DNA of 64,000 nt from Diphasiastrum complanatum (taxonomy: Eukaryota > Streptophyta > Lycopodiopsida > Lycopodiales > Lycopodiaceae), in assembly GCA_029204225.1 (NCBI GenBank), contig CM055098.1, positions 53,278,728 to 53,342,727 of the forward strand, written 5' to 3'. Positions within the stretch are counted from its first letter, which is position 1. Each line of letters begins with the position of its first letter. Positions 54,293 through 64,000 of the stretch are shown piece after piece. The notes below the pieces were generated by a model. It was not told where the DNA came from, ran no database searches, and saw nothing but the letters and a program-made list of their open reading frames with translations. A program made the position numbers and the translations under genes.

Positions 54293-54596
54293 GTGGTGTC
54301 AGAGTGGCTTGGTGGTCCAAAGTCATCAAAGTCGTCCCTAGAGATTCACAATAGTACTAAAAGTACAACACCTGGTGAAGCCAAAATGTCATTTTTGATC
54401 ATTTTTCTACATCAAGCAAGCTAGTTTCATTTTGCATTTTTTTAATAGAATTGGTTAAGCTCAAAATTTAATAATATCTTGTTGAGAATTCATTTGTTGA
54501 TCATTCTCAGGTCTCTAGATAGTGGGATAGCTAGATCTTGCATCCTTTCTCTCGTGTATCCATTCTTTTAGAATCAATCTCTTGTTTAGAGGAAGA

Positions 54597-56436
54597 TGAC
54601 ATCAATGAATGCTTACCTTTTGGATAGTGATAGATTGAACAAATTAAACTATTCCATATGGAAATTAAGAATGGAATCAATCCTTGTAATGCAAGATTTG
54701 ATGGACATAGTGAGTGGTGAGGAGGATGATCTCATCCACTCTCAAGAATCCTAAACCCTAAACTAGCCCTCCATTGTATCAAAATGAATGTAGCCAATGA
54801 ACTCCTAAAGGAAGTAGGAGAGTGTTCCTCGGCCCAAGAGGCTTGGGAATCCCTTCAAAAAGTGTATGAGTCAAAGAACACTACAAGGTTGCTTGCTTTG
54901 AAACATCAAATTTCTCAAAGCTACCAAAAGAAGGGAGAGAGTGCTTATTCATATGTTCTAAGGGTCAAGGATTTCAACAAGGAGCTTCCCTTTATTGGAG
55001 AATCCATAAAGGAGTAAGAGCTTGTACAACTAATCTTAAATGGCCTTTGTGTATATTTTTCTAACTTGGTGCAAGGATACTCTATAATGAGCAAGTTGCC
55101 ATCACTTGAAGACCTCCAAGGAGTCCTCATGGCCGAGGAGAATAGGAGACAACACTTCAATGCAAGGATGGATAGGCCTTCTATCCATGATGGAGATGAT
55201 CAAGCACTCTTCATCAAGAGCAAGGGAAAGACCAAGAGCAAGGGAGATACATTCAAGAAGAACCAAGCAAGGAATGAAAATCAAGATGGATCTTCAAGTT
55301 CAACTCCAAGCAAGACCAAGAAGGACAAGTCCAAGATTAAGTGCTACTATTGTAGCAAGATGGAGCACTATGCCTCGGAATGCTTCAAGAAGAAGCAAGC
55401 ACAAGGGCAAGCAAATATTAGCCAAGAGGAGGAGGAGAGTCCACAAGAAGACTCGCTAATGATGTCAAGATTCTCTTCATCAAGTTTCAAAGGGGAAGAT
55501 CCAAGGTGGATAGATAATGGGGCAAGTTCTCACATGACAAGCAAGAGGGAGTATTTTTCAAACCTGTTGTCTTATGAAGGGCCTATCAAGTCTATTTTTA
55601 CAGAAAATGATGATGTTTGTAAGATAGGAGTAGGTTCCATCTCTTTGTGCTTAGGATCCTAAAAAAGGGTCAATGTTGATGGAGCTTTGTACATTCCTAG
55701 CATCACTAAGAATCTACTTAGTGTTGGGCAAATGGTTGATAATGGCTTTTGTGTGGAATTCACTTCAAATGATTGTTATATAAAGAAGAAAGGCAAAGTT
55801 ATTGCTAAAGGCACTAGACTTGGAAAGCTTTACAAGTTAGATGCTTTTGTTGACACCAATGTTGTGATGCTAGTCGAGGGGGACAAGTTGTCAAGTTTTT
55901 ATCTTTGGCACAAAAGGTTTGGACACATCAATCAAAGTTCAATGGAGGAGCTTGCCTTATCACTTCCAAGGTCCTTAGCTAAGGAGGAAAAGGTTTGTGA
56001 AGCATGTGCACTATCCAAGGCACATAAGAAGGCTTTTTCAAGTTCTAAGGCTCCAAAACATCTCATCCTCTTGAGCTAATTCATTCAGATGTTCACTTTT
56101 CTAGCACTAACTCAAATGGTGGAGCTTCGATGTTTGTCAGAGATGACTTTTCAAGATATTGTTGGGTTTTCCTTCTGTCTCCCAAGGCTCAAGTATACAA
56201 AACTTTTGTCAAATTCAAGACTTTTGTTGAGAAAATTCATAATCAAAACGTAAAGATCTTTAGAAGTGATAATGGAGGAGAGTACATCTCCAATAAGTTT
56301 AAAGATCTTTGTGAGGAAGAGGTAATCAAGAAGGATATATCTTGTCTCCACACACCCCAAAAAAAATGGGGTGGCCAAGAGGAAAATAGAACACTATGTG
56401 AATGTTCTAAAGCCTTGAGATTAGATGCATGCTTGC
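54597..56436 (+). pseudogene. Ty1/copia gag-pol (element E), 5' part
   Basis: Same family as F but decayed. Gag from MTSMNAYLLDSDRLNKLNYS, stops at about 54752 and 55015, zinc knuckle CYYCSKMEHYASEC (55.34 kb), protease with DSG changed to DNG (WIDNGASSHM), a stop at 55660, GAG-pre (LWHKRFGHINQSS), integrase with RSDNGGEYIS at 56.26 kb. It is cut after KALRLDACL by insertion of F at CTTGC (56432-56436) and continues at 62597. Confidence 0.9.
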
Positions 56437-57119
56437 TGTAAAAATTACAGCAAATAAGGATCCTAAAACACTTGAAATGATGAGGGAAACAATAGATTAT
56501 GATTTCATAAGATTAGCACAAGTTGAACCATCAAAATCCATCAAAAATCTATGCTTGAACCTCACTAAAATGGCCCAAATCCTTGAAGAAGGCTTCACAC
56601 GTGTGAAAGTACGGCCTCCCACAGTCTGAGTACTGTACACCAGACCTACATTCAATCCTATAATCATTAGTAATCACAAGTACTCAAACAATTATGAACA
56701 TAGAGAGCAATTGCACCATTATGAGAGAAAAAACATGAAATTGCTTGATTGATTTTGGTGAGATATCATCACCTATATATACATGATCCATCACAGTTTT
56801 GGGCAGGTATGAGTAGCCCTAAACCTATCCCTAATGCTAATTTTGGTGGATCTTTCATCCCTACCAAGTTAGGGTTGGAATCTTGGAGATCCCTCAACAA
56901 TGCAAAAATTACCAAAAATAGCTCCTATTTTTTCTCCCTTGTATCTAAGCATAATTTGGACTCATTCCAAAGGTTCTAACACTTAGGTCTACTTGAGAAC
57001 ATCCTTATGAATGGAATCCTATGCTATTTGGCACGTGTGACAAGCCACATCATGACCATCTAACTATTTACAAGTCATATGACCAAAACTAGTCAAGCTA
57101 GAATTGTGAATTTTTAACA
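56437..57119 (-). repeat. Element F 3' LTR
   Basis: On the minus strand TGTTAAAAATTC...GTAATTTTTACA. Contains the 14-bp palindrome TTCACACGTGTGAA at 56594-56607. Confidence 0.97.
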
Positions 57120-57133
57120 CTCCTCCTCACTAT

Positions 57134-60100
57134 CTAGCTTGGTTCAATCATTGCTTTACTAATCACTCCAAGTGATGATCTGAACTTCATAAAAGGTGTC
57201 TTTTGAAGTGGTTTAGTAAGTAGATCAGCTACACATTCATTGCTTGGAACATGCTCCAAAGCAATCTCCTTGGCTTGCACCATTTCTCTCACAAAGTGAT
57301 GGCATATCTCAATGTGCTTAGATCTTGCATGGAAGATTGGGTTAGATGCAAGGTGTTGGGCTGATATATTGTCATTGTAGATGATTGGTGCCTCCTCTGA
57401 ATCCATGATCTTTAGTTCCACCAATAATCTCTTGATCCAAAGTACCTCCTTTGTAGTGGTTGTCAAAGCTTTGTACTCGGCCTCGGTTGAAGATAGAGAT
57501 ATAGTTTCTTGCTTTTTTGAAAGCCATGAAACCACACCTTCTCCTATGAAATTTGAATAGGCACTTGTTGATTTCCTATCCCTCTTGTCCCCTGCAAAAT
57601 CTGAATCACTAAATGCATGAAGGTTAATCACATCTCCTCTATATAGAATCCCAAAATCCAATGTACCTGAGATGTATCTTAGAATCCTCTTAGCCTTTTT
57701 CCAATGGATATTCAATGGCTTTTGCATGGATTGGCTCAACCTACATACACTAAAGCTAAGATCTGGTCTAGTTATAGTGATCCACATTAAGGAACCTATA
57801 AGTTGCCTAAACAAAGTGATGTCCATGAAGGATCTTTCATCATCTTCATTTGGCACTTTTACATCTTGCTCCATTGGTGTGTCAACACTTTTGCATACTT
57901 CCATCTTAAACTTCTTCAAAAGACTTTGAGCATAGTTTACTTGACTTATAAAGATAAAATCAGACCCTCTAAGTACTTCTATGCCTAAGATGAAGTGAAG
58001 ACACCCTAGATCTACCATCTTGAACTCTAAGGATAGATCTATCTTGATTTTTTCAATACCATCAACACTATTTCCACTAATGATGATGTCATCTACATAA
58101 ATGAGTAAAAGTACAATACCAACATCATCAAACTTAATGTAAAGAGTGGGATCATATTCACTTTTAACAAAAGAAAGTGAAATAAGATAGCAATGTAGTC
58201 TTGAATTCCAAGATCTCGAGGCTTGCTTCAAGCCATAGATGCTTCTTTGGAGATGGCATACTTTGTTCTCCATTCCATGCTTGATGAACCCTTGTGGCTG
58301 CTCCATATAGATATCCTCTTCCAAAAAACCATTCAAGAAAGCATTAGAGACATCCATTTGACATAGAATCCATACAAAATGTGATGCAAGTGCAATGATT
58401 AGTCTTATTGTGACCATCTTGGCCACGGGTGCAAAATTTTCCTCATAGTGTATCCCTCTCTCTTGAGCATAGCCTTTTGCAACTAATCTTGCTTTATGTT
58501 TGTTAACACTCCCATTTGCATTCAACTTAAGCTTGAAGACCCACTTGCATCCTATTACATTCCTTTGAGGTCTCTCAACAAGCAACCAAGTTTCATTCTC
58601 AATCAAGGCATCATACTCATCCAACATAGCTTTATACCATTCTTTGGAGTGCAATGCATCTTCAACATTAGATGGTTCTTTGAAACTAGATAAAGCATAA
58701 GAAGTGGATGAGATACCCTCAACTTGCTGTCCTTTGCCTTGATATGTGAGCCTTGATGGCTCCACTTTTGCCCTTGAAGATCTCCTTGGTGTGATAGGTG
58801 GGTTTGGTGCTTGCTCCTCCATGAGCTCCTCCTCAAAACCAAGATCTTGATCCTCGGCCATCTTCTTCTTGATTGTTGGAGCACTTGAGCCTTCTTCAAG
58901 CATATGCATATGATGTTCATCAAAGATGACATCCCTTGAAACAACAAATTTGTTCAAGGATGGGAGATAGACTTTGTAGCCCTTGCTTGAGCTTGCATAT
59001 CCAAGCATGATCCCTCTTGTGGAAGATGGATCCTCCTTGGTTCTTGTTTCCAATGGCACATGCACATAACATATACACCCAAAAACTTTCAAGTGATTAA
59101 GATTGGGTTTCTTTCCATACAACATCTCATAAGGAGTTTTGCCTTCAATTGCTTTGCAAGACACCCTATTCATCAAGTAGTTTGCACATACAAGAGACTC
59201 ACCCCAAAAGGATTTGGGCAAACAAGCATCTAATCTTAAAGCCTTAGAACATTCACATAATGTTCTATTCCTTCTTTCAGCAACTCCATTTTGTTGAGGA
59301 GTGTAAGGACAAGAAGTCTCTTTCTTGATCCCTTCCTCCTCACAAAAGGCCTTGAACTCATTGGAGATGAATTCTCCACCATTGTCACTTCTAAGAATCT
59401 TGATGCTATGATTATGATGCTTTTCCACAAACAACTTGAACTTTACAAAAGTATCAAATACTTGAGACTTGAAGGAAAGTAAGAACACCCAACAATATCT
59501 TGAGTAGTCATCAATGAAGGTTAAAAACATGGATGAACCTCCATTAGATTTGGTGCTAGCAATGTGCACATCCGAGTGTATGAGTTCAAGAGGATGAGAT
59601 GACTTTGTGATGGAGTTAGGAAACACCTTCTTATGTGCCTTGGATAAGGCACAAGCTTCACAAACCTTGTCTTCCTTCCCAATAGACCTTGGTAGGCCTA
59701 AAGCATACTCCTCCTTGATCATAGCCTCCATGGAACCTGAGTTGACATGTCCAAGTCTTTTGTGCCATAAAGTAAAGGTAGATATCTTGCTCTTCTCGGC
59801 CAACATGACAACATTAGTATCCACAAATGCATCCATCTTATAAAGTTTGCCAAGTCTAGTGCCCTTAGCCACTATCTTATCCTTCTTCTTGATGAAACAT
59901 TCATTTGAAGCAAAGTCAACATTGAAACCATTGTCTACCATTTGGCCAACACTTAGTAGATTCTTTGTTATTGTAGGAATGTACAAAACACCTTCTATGT
60001 TGATCTTTTTGGAAGATCCTAAGCAAAGGGGAATGCTACCAACTCCTTCAATCTTACAAGCTTCATCATTTGCTGTATAGATAGACTTTATAGGTCCATC

Positions 60101-61102
60101 ATAAGATAAGAGAGAAGAGAAAAACTCCCTTTTACTAGTCATGTGTGAACTAGCACCCGAGTCAATCCACCAAGGATCTTCTCCTTTGAAACTTGTTGAA
60201 GAAAATATGGACATCATGAGAGAGTCCTCATGTGAACTCTCCTCCTCCTCCTCTTTGCTCATGTTGGCTTGGCTTTGATCTTGCTTCCTCTTGAAGCATT
60301 CCGAGGCATAATGCCCCATCTTGCTACAATAGTAGCACTTCACCTTTGATTTGTCCTTCTTGACTTTGGTGGTTGATGGAGATGCCTTTGGGGGTCCTTC
60401 TTGATCCTCAAGCTTTGTAGACTTCTTGAATGTTGATCCTTTGCCTTTGGACTTGCCTTTGCCTTTGGTGAAGAGAGCTTGGTCATCTCCACCTTGGATG
60501 GAAAGCCTATCCATCCTCTCTTGCATTTGGCTCCTTCTTGATTCCTCGGCCATGAGTGTGCCTTGGAGTTCTTCAAGTATGGGTAGCTTACCCATAATTG
60601 CATATCCCTGAACCAAATTGTCAAATTCAAAGCTTAGTCCATTCAATATGAGTTGAACAAGCTCTTCATCCTTGATAGGGTCACCTATAAAGGCTAGCTC
60701 TTTGTTCAATTCCTTTACTCTTAGGACAAAAGTATGTGCACTCTCTCCTTTCTTTTGATAGCTTCTATAGATTTGATTCTTCAAAGCTAAAATTCTAGTT
60801 TGGTTCTTGGATTCATAGACCTTTTGCAAAGTCTCCCAAGCATTTTGAGCTGAAGTGCAATCTCCTACCTCTCTTAAGAGTTCATTTGCAACATTCATTT
60901 TTATGCAATGTAGTGCAACATTGCACCTCTTGATGTATTTGGCTTTTTCTTGAGGATGAATAGGTTCACCCTCCTTACCATTTACAATTTCCATCAGATC
61001 TTGCATGATCATGATAGATTCCATTCTAACTTTCCATATGGAATAGTTAGTTTTGTTGAGCCTTTCATTAGTATCCAAAAGATATGCATTTATAGATGCC
61101 AT
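57134..61102 (-). CDS. Copia gag-pol polyprotein of element F
   Basis: Single unbroken frame of 1322 residues, the usual size for plant copia. Gag (1 to about 250, NKTNYSIWKVRMES start), zinc knuckle C256-C259-H264-C269, retropepsin D314-S315-G316 (WIDSGASSHM), GAG-pre (LWHKRLGHVNSGS), integrase with HSDVH, RSDNGGEF and TPQQNGVAERRNRTL blocks, reverse transcriptase with VSNAFLNGFLEEDIYMEQP and the catalytic YVDD (LLLIYVDDIIISG), RNase H with HAFSDSDFAGD and SSTEAEYKAL. No active-site change seen. The stop lies 3 bp before the polypurine tract. Gag and pol share one frame, so no frameshift is needed; the gag excess must come from processing or splicing. Confidence 0.97.
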   Translation of the reverse strand: MASINAYLLDTNERLNKTNYSIWKVRMESIMIMQDLMEIVNGKEGEPIHPQEKAKYIKRCNVALHCIKMNVANELLREVGDCTSAQNAWETLQKVYESKNQTRILALKNQIYRSYQKKGESAHTFVLRVKELNKELAFIGDPIKDEELVQLILNGLSFEFDNLVQGYAIMGKLPILEELQGTLMAEESRRSQMQERMDRLSIQGGDDQALFTKGKGKSKGKGSTFKKSTKLEDQEGPPKASPSTTKVKKDKSKVKCYYCSKMGHYASECFKRKQDQSQANMSKEEEEESSHEDSLMMSIFSSTSFKGEDPWWIDSGASSHMTSKREFFSSLLSYDGPIKSIYTANDEACKIEGVGSIPLCLGSSKKINIEGVLYIPTITKNLLSVGQMVDNGFNVDFASNECFIKKKDKIVAKGTRLGKLYKMDAFVDTNVVMLAEKSKISTFTLWHKRLGHVNSGSMEAMIKEEYALGLPRSIGKEDKVCEACALSKAHKKVFPNSITKSSHPLELIHSDVHIASTKSNGGSSMFLTFIDDYSRYCWVFLLSFKSQVFDTFVKFKLFVEKHHNHSIKILRSDNGGEFISNEFKAFCEEEGIKKETSCPYTPQQNGVAERRNRTLCECSKALRLDACLPKSFWGESLVCANYLMNRVSCKAIEGKTPYEMLYGKKPNLNHLKVFGCICYVHVPLETRTKEDPSSTRGIMLGYASSSKGYKVYLPSLNKFVVSRDVIFDEHHMHMLEEGSSAPTIKKKMAEDQDLGFEEELMEEQAPNPPITPRRSSRAKVEPSRLTYQGKGQQVEGISSTSYALSSFKEPSNVEDALHSKEWYKAMLDEYDALIENETWLLVERPQRNVIGCKWVFKLKLNANGSVNKHKARLVAKGYAQERGIHYEENFAPVAKMVTIRLIIALASHFVWILCQMDVSNAFLNGFLEEDIYMEQPQGFIKHGMENKVCHLQRSIYGLKQASRSWNSRLHCYLISLSFVKSEYDPTLYIKFDDVGIVLLLIYVDDIIISGNSVDGIEKIKIDLSLEFKMVDLGCLHFILGIEVLRGSDFIFISQVNYAQSLLKKFKMEVCKSVDTPMEQDVKVPNEDDERSFMDITLFRQLIGSLMWITITRPDLSFSVCRLSQSMQKPLNIHWKKAKRILRYISGTLDFGILYRGDVINLHAFSDSDFAGDKRDRKSTSAYSNFIGEGVVSWLSKKQETISLSSTEAEYKALTTTTKEVLWIKRLLVELKIMDSEEAPIIYNDNISAQHLASNPIFHARSKHIEICHHFVREMVQAKEIALEHVPSNECVADLLTKPLQKTPFMKFRSSLGVISKAMIEPS

Positions 61103-61901
61103 CTAGTCTTCTAATCAAGGACTTGACACAAATGAAGGTTACTTCTATTGATTTGATTGAAGGTCTACCTTATCCCACTTCTTAGGGACCTGAAAAGATC
61201 AGTAATAGACTTCCTATAAAGATCTAATAATGATCTCTAACAAAATCAAATCATAGAATACTAGAAACAATGCACTTGCTTGATTGAAGTAGACAATACT
61301 AGTAGAATTGCCCCTCTTTCTATAAAGAACATTAAAGCTTCCAAATGATCTGATCAAGAGTGAATTTCAGCAACCTAATATACTTCCAAAATCACTTGTA
61401 AAAGATCTAAATGGAACTTAATGAGGATGCAACACAATCTACTATCCAATCACAAGCAAAAAATGATCAAAATTGATGAAAAATTGATCTAATTTGGTGC
61501 ATAAGTCAAGCAATGGTTGGACTGAACCTAAATCACTTTAGGAGGTGCCTACTACACCTTAGAAAATCCTTGAAGAGTCCCCAAAACTCTGATCTTCCCT
61601 CTCCTTGAATGCTAGAAAGCATCCTCTATGAAATCACCTCCAAAACTCGCTTAGAAATCAATGCTTGGAGCAAGCAAAACTTGCTATCTTGGTAATGTGA
61701 ATTGAATTCAACTTTGCCTCTGGTTTTAGACACCTAAACACCTGCAAATGAAGTCACACAACACCAATCTCCAATGTATTTGACTCACTTTGAGTTCTAG
61801 AATCAATACTAGATGCTAAGATCCAATCTACACAAGATTTAGATCAAAAATTGTGATCAAATTGAATGAAAACCAAGGATTTAGCTCATTTCAGCCTTTA
61901 G

Positions 61902-61913
61902 GCTCTGATACCA
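61902..61913 (-). other. Primer-binding site of element F
   Basis: TGGTATCAGAGC on the minus strand, touching the 5' LTR; a perfect initiator tRNA-Met site. Confidence 0.95.
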
Positions 61914-62596
61914 TGTAAAAATTACAGCAAATAAGGATCCTAAAACACTTGAAATGATGAGGGAAACAATAGATTATGATTTCATAAGATTAGCACAAGT
62001 TGAACCATCAAAATCCATCAAAAATCTATGCTTGAACCTCACTAAAATGGCCCAAATCCTTGAAGAAGGCTTCACACGTGTGAAAGTACGGCCTCCCACA
62101 GTCTGAGTACTGTACACCAGACCTACATTCAATCCTATAATCATTAGTAATCACAAGTACTCAAACAATTATGAACATAGAGAGCAATTGCACCATTATG
62201 AGAGAAAAAACATGAAATTGCTTGATTGATTTTGGTGAGATATCATCACCTATATATACATGATCCATCACGGTTTTGGGCAGGTATGAGTAGCCCTAAA
62301 CCTATCCCTAATGCTAATTTTGGTGGATCTTTCATCCCTACCAAGTTAGGGTTGGAATCTTGGAGATCCCTCAACAATGCAAAAATTACCAAAAATAGCT
62401 CCTATTTTTTCTCCCTTGTATCTAAGCATAATTTGGACTCATTCCAAAGGTTCTAACACTTAGGTCTACTTGAGAACATCCTTATGAATGGAATCCTATG
62501 CTATTTGGCACGTGTGACAAGCCACATCATGACCATCTAACTATTTACAAGTCATATGACCAAAACTAGTCAAGCTAGAATTGTGAATTTTTAACA
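61914..62596 (-). repeat. Element F 5' LTR
   Basis: 683 bp, reading TGTTAAAAATTC...GTAATTTTTACA on the minus strand. TATA-like TATATATA at 62251-62258; palindrome TTCACACGTGTGAA at 62071-62084, about 170 nt downstream of it, inside the likely transcript. Confidence 0.97.
62251..62258 (-). promoter_or_regulatory. TATA box of element F
   Basis: TATATATA in the 5' LTR, correctly placed for a transcript starting in the middle of the LTR. Conserved in the 3' LTR. Confidence 0.65.
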
Positions 62597-62601
62597 CTTG
62601 C

Positions 62602-64000
62602 CAAAGCCATTTTGGGGTGAGTCACTTAATTGTGCAAACTATTTGATCAATAGAGTCTCATGTAGATCTATTGATGGTAAAACTCCTTATGAAGTTTTGT
62701 ATGGAAGAAAGCCTAACCTTAAGCATTTGGAAGTCTTTGGATGCACTTGCTATGTGCATGAACCTTTGGAGACAAGGACAAAAGAGGATCCATCACCAAC
62801 AAAGGGGATCATGCTCGGGTATGGCAACTCAAGCAATGGATACAAGGTATATCTTCCATCCTTGGATAAGTTTGTAGTGTCTAGAGATGTAATCTATGAT
62901 GAATACAAGATGCACAAGCTTAATGATGGCTCAACCATCTCAAAAATCAAGAGGATAGTGGCGAGTATCAAGATAATCTTGATTTTGAGGAGGAGCCTAA
63001 TGTGGAGCTTGAACCAAGTCAACCTATCACACCTAGAAGATCATCAAGGGTAAGGATGGAGCCAACAAGGCTCACATAGTTGATGGATAGTGACACTTGG
63101 ATCCTTGCTTATAGACCTTCTAAGAATGTAATAGGATGTAAATTGGTGTTTCAGCTAAATACATATGGAAGCATAAGCAAACACAAGGCAAGGTTAGTTG
63201 CCAAAGGATATGCTCAAGTGGAGGGCATAGATTATGTGGAGACATTTGCACTTGTGGCCAAGATGGTCACAATAAGGTTAATCCTTGCTCTTGCCTCTCA
63301 TTTTGGATGGATGCTTTGTCAAATGGATGTGTCGAATGCATTTCTTGGAGGAAGACATCTTTCTGGAGCAGCCCCAAGGATTCATCTAGCTTGGGTTGGA
63401 GGACAAGGTTTGTCATCTACAAAGGAGCATCTACGACTTGAAGCAAGCCTCTAGGTCTTGGAATTCAAGACTACATGACTATCTTATTTCACTTGGTTTC
63501 TCTCAAAGTGAATAGGATCCTAGATTATATCTTAAGTTTGATGATCATGGTATTGTACTCTTCTTAATCTATGTTGATGATATCATCCTATGTGGTGATA
63601 GAATTGTTGGAATCAAGAAAGTCAAGATAGATCTTTCACTAGAGTTCAAGATGGTAGATCTAGGTGAATATCTCCATTATATTTTGGGCATAGAAATAAT
63701 TAGAGGGTCTGATTATATCTTCATTTTTCAAACAAACTATGCTCAAAGTTTGCTAAAAAGTTTTAAGATGCAAGATTGCAAATATGTAGAAACTCCCATG
63801 GAGCAAGATGTAAAAGTGTCTAAAGAAGATGATGAAAGATCCTTCATAATACATCACTTTGTATAGACAACTTATAGGCTCTTTAATGTGGATAACTATT
63901 ACTAGGCCTGATCTTACCGTTAGTGTATGTAGATTAAGTCAACATATGCAAGATCCATTGAACATTCATTGGAAGAAAACTAAAAGGATCTTGAGATACA
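62602..64000 (+). pseudogene. Element E, integrase end to reverse transcriptase (runs off the window)
   Basis: Resumes E after the F insertion: PKPFWGESLNCANYLINRVS, then integrase C-terminus (GIMLGYGNSSNGYKVYLPSL; VVSRDVIYDE), RT start ([20 protein letters not shown], 63.18 kb), palm motif LIYVDDIIL (63.57 kb), and the RT end (YAQSLLKSFKMQDCKYVETP; from 63.87 kb a shifted frame with MWITITRPDL-like block). Frame breaks near 63.0, 63.35 and 63.86 kb and stops mark it as dead. RNase H would lie beyond base 64000. Confidence 0.9.

Larger units (their letters stand above)
56437..62596 (-). mobile_element. Intact Ty1/copia retrotransposon F with TSD CTTGC
   Basis: 6160 bp, antisense inside element E. 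Both LTRs are 683 bp and I find one difference between them (A at 56795 versus G at 62272). CTTGC flanks both ends (56432-56436, 62597-62601), and joining E across it restores the integrase reading order. It has a perfect PBS, an intact gag-pol frame, and the polypurine tract GTGAGGAGGAG (minus strand, 57120-57130). Everything needed for autonomous copying seems present, and near-identical LTRs mean a recent insertion. Confidence 0.97.

Overview
The window looks like a piece of land-plant nuclear chromosome from a large, retrotransposon-rich genome. It has one multi-exon plant receptor kinase gene with long introns. Everything else is LTR retrotransposon material, microsatellites and small repeats. 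There are no bacterial-style operons, tRNA or rRNA genes, or CRISPR arrays. The lineage cannot be fixed from sequence alone. An exon resembling a DNA N4/N6 methyltransferase at 31.4 kb and the loose repeat-filled layout would fit a seed-free plant such as a fern, but that is a weak inference.

1-5.1 kb: wrecked Ty1/copia pieces (a reverse-transcriptase fragment, two different LTRs, a tRNA-Met primer-binding site), a G-box/W-box-rich promoter-like stretch, and a CT/AC microsatellite.

6.5-24.95 kb, minus strand: one apparently intact leucine-rich-repeat receptor kinase gene. I reconstructed 19 exons by reading splice sites on the minus strand. All phases agree and the joined reading frame is 2814 bp (937 residues plus stop). 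It has a signal peptide, about ten LRRs, a cysteine-bearing membrane-proximal domain, a transmembrane helix and a complete RD-type kinase. It belongs with the plant LRR-VIII-1-like receptors (At1g06840/At5g01950 type). A TATA box and a GA-rich leader lie upstream of the start. Its introns hold a short SINE, a 48-bp palindrome and a 90-bp tandem repeat.

25-32 kb: intergenic sequence with a second SINE copy with clear target-site duplications, a 126-bp GA microsatellite, a decayed Ty3/gypsy element (minus strand), and directly beside it one exon of a DNA methyltransferase-like gene.

33.7-64 kb: a deeply nested retrotransposon cluster. Three related copia internal regions (A, B, C) lie head to tail, with the A/B and B/C junctions each formed by one LTR. 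Gypsy elements J and I are lodged in B. A non-autonomous copia element G (TSD TTCAA) is inserted in the LTR between B and C. At the right end an intact copia element F (one 1322-residue gag-pol frame, two 683-bp LTRs differing at one base, TSD CTTGC) is inserted antisense into a decayed relative, E, which runs off the window. Insertion order by nesting: J is younger than B, G is younger than the LTR between B and C, F is younger than E; by LTR identity F is the youngest.
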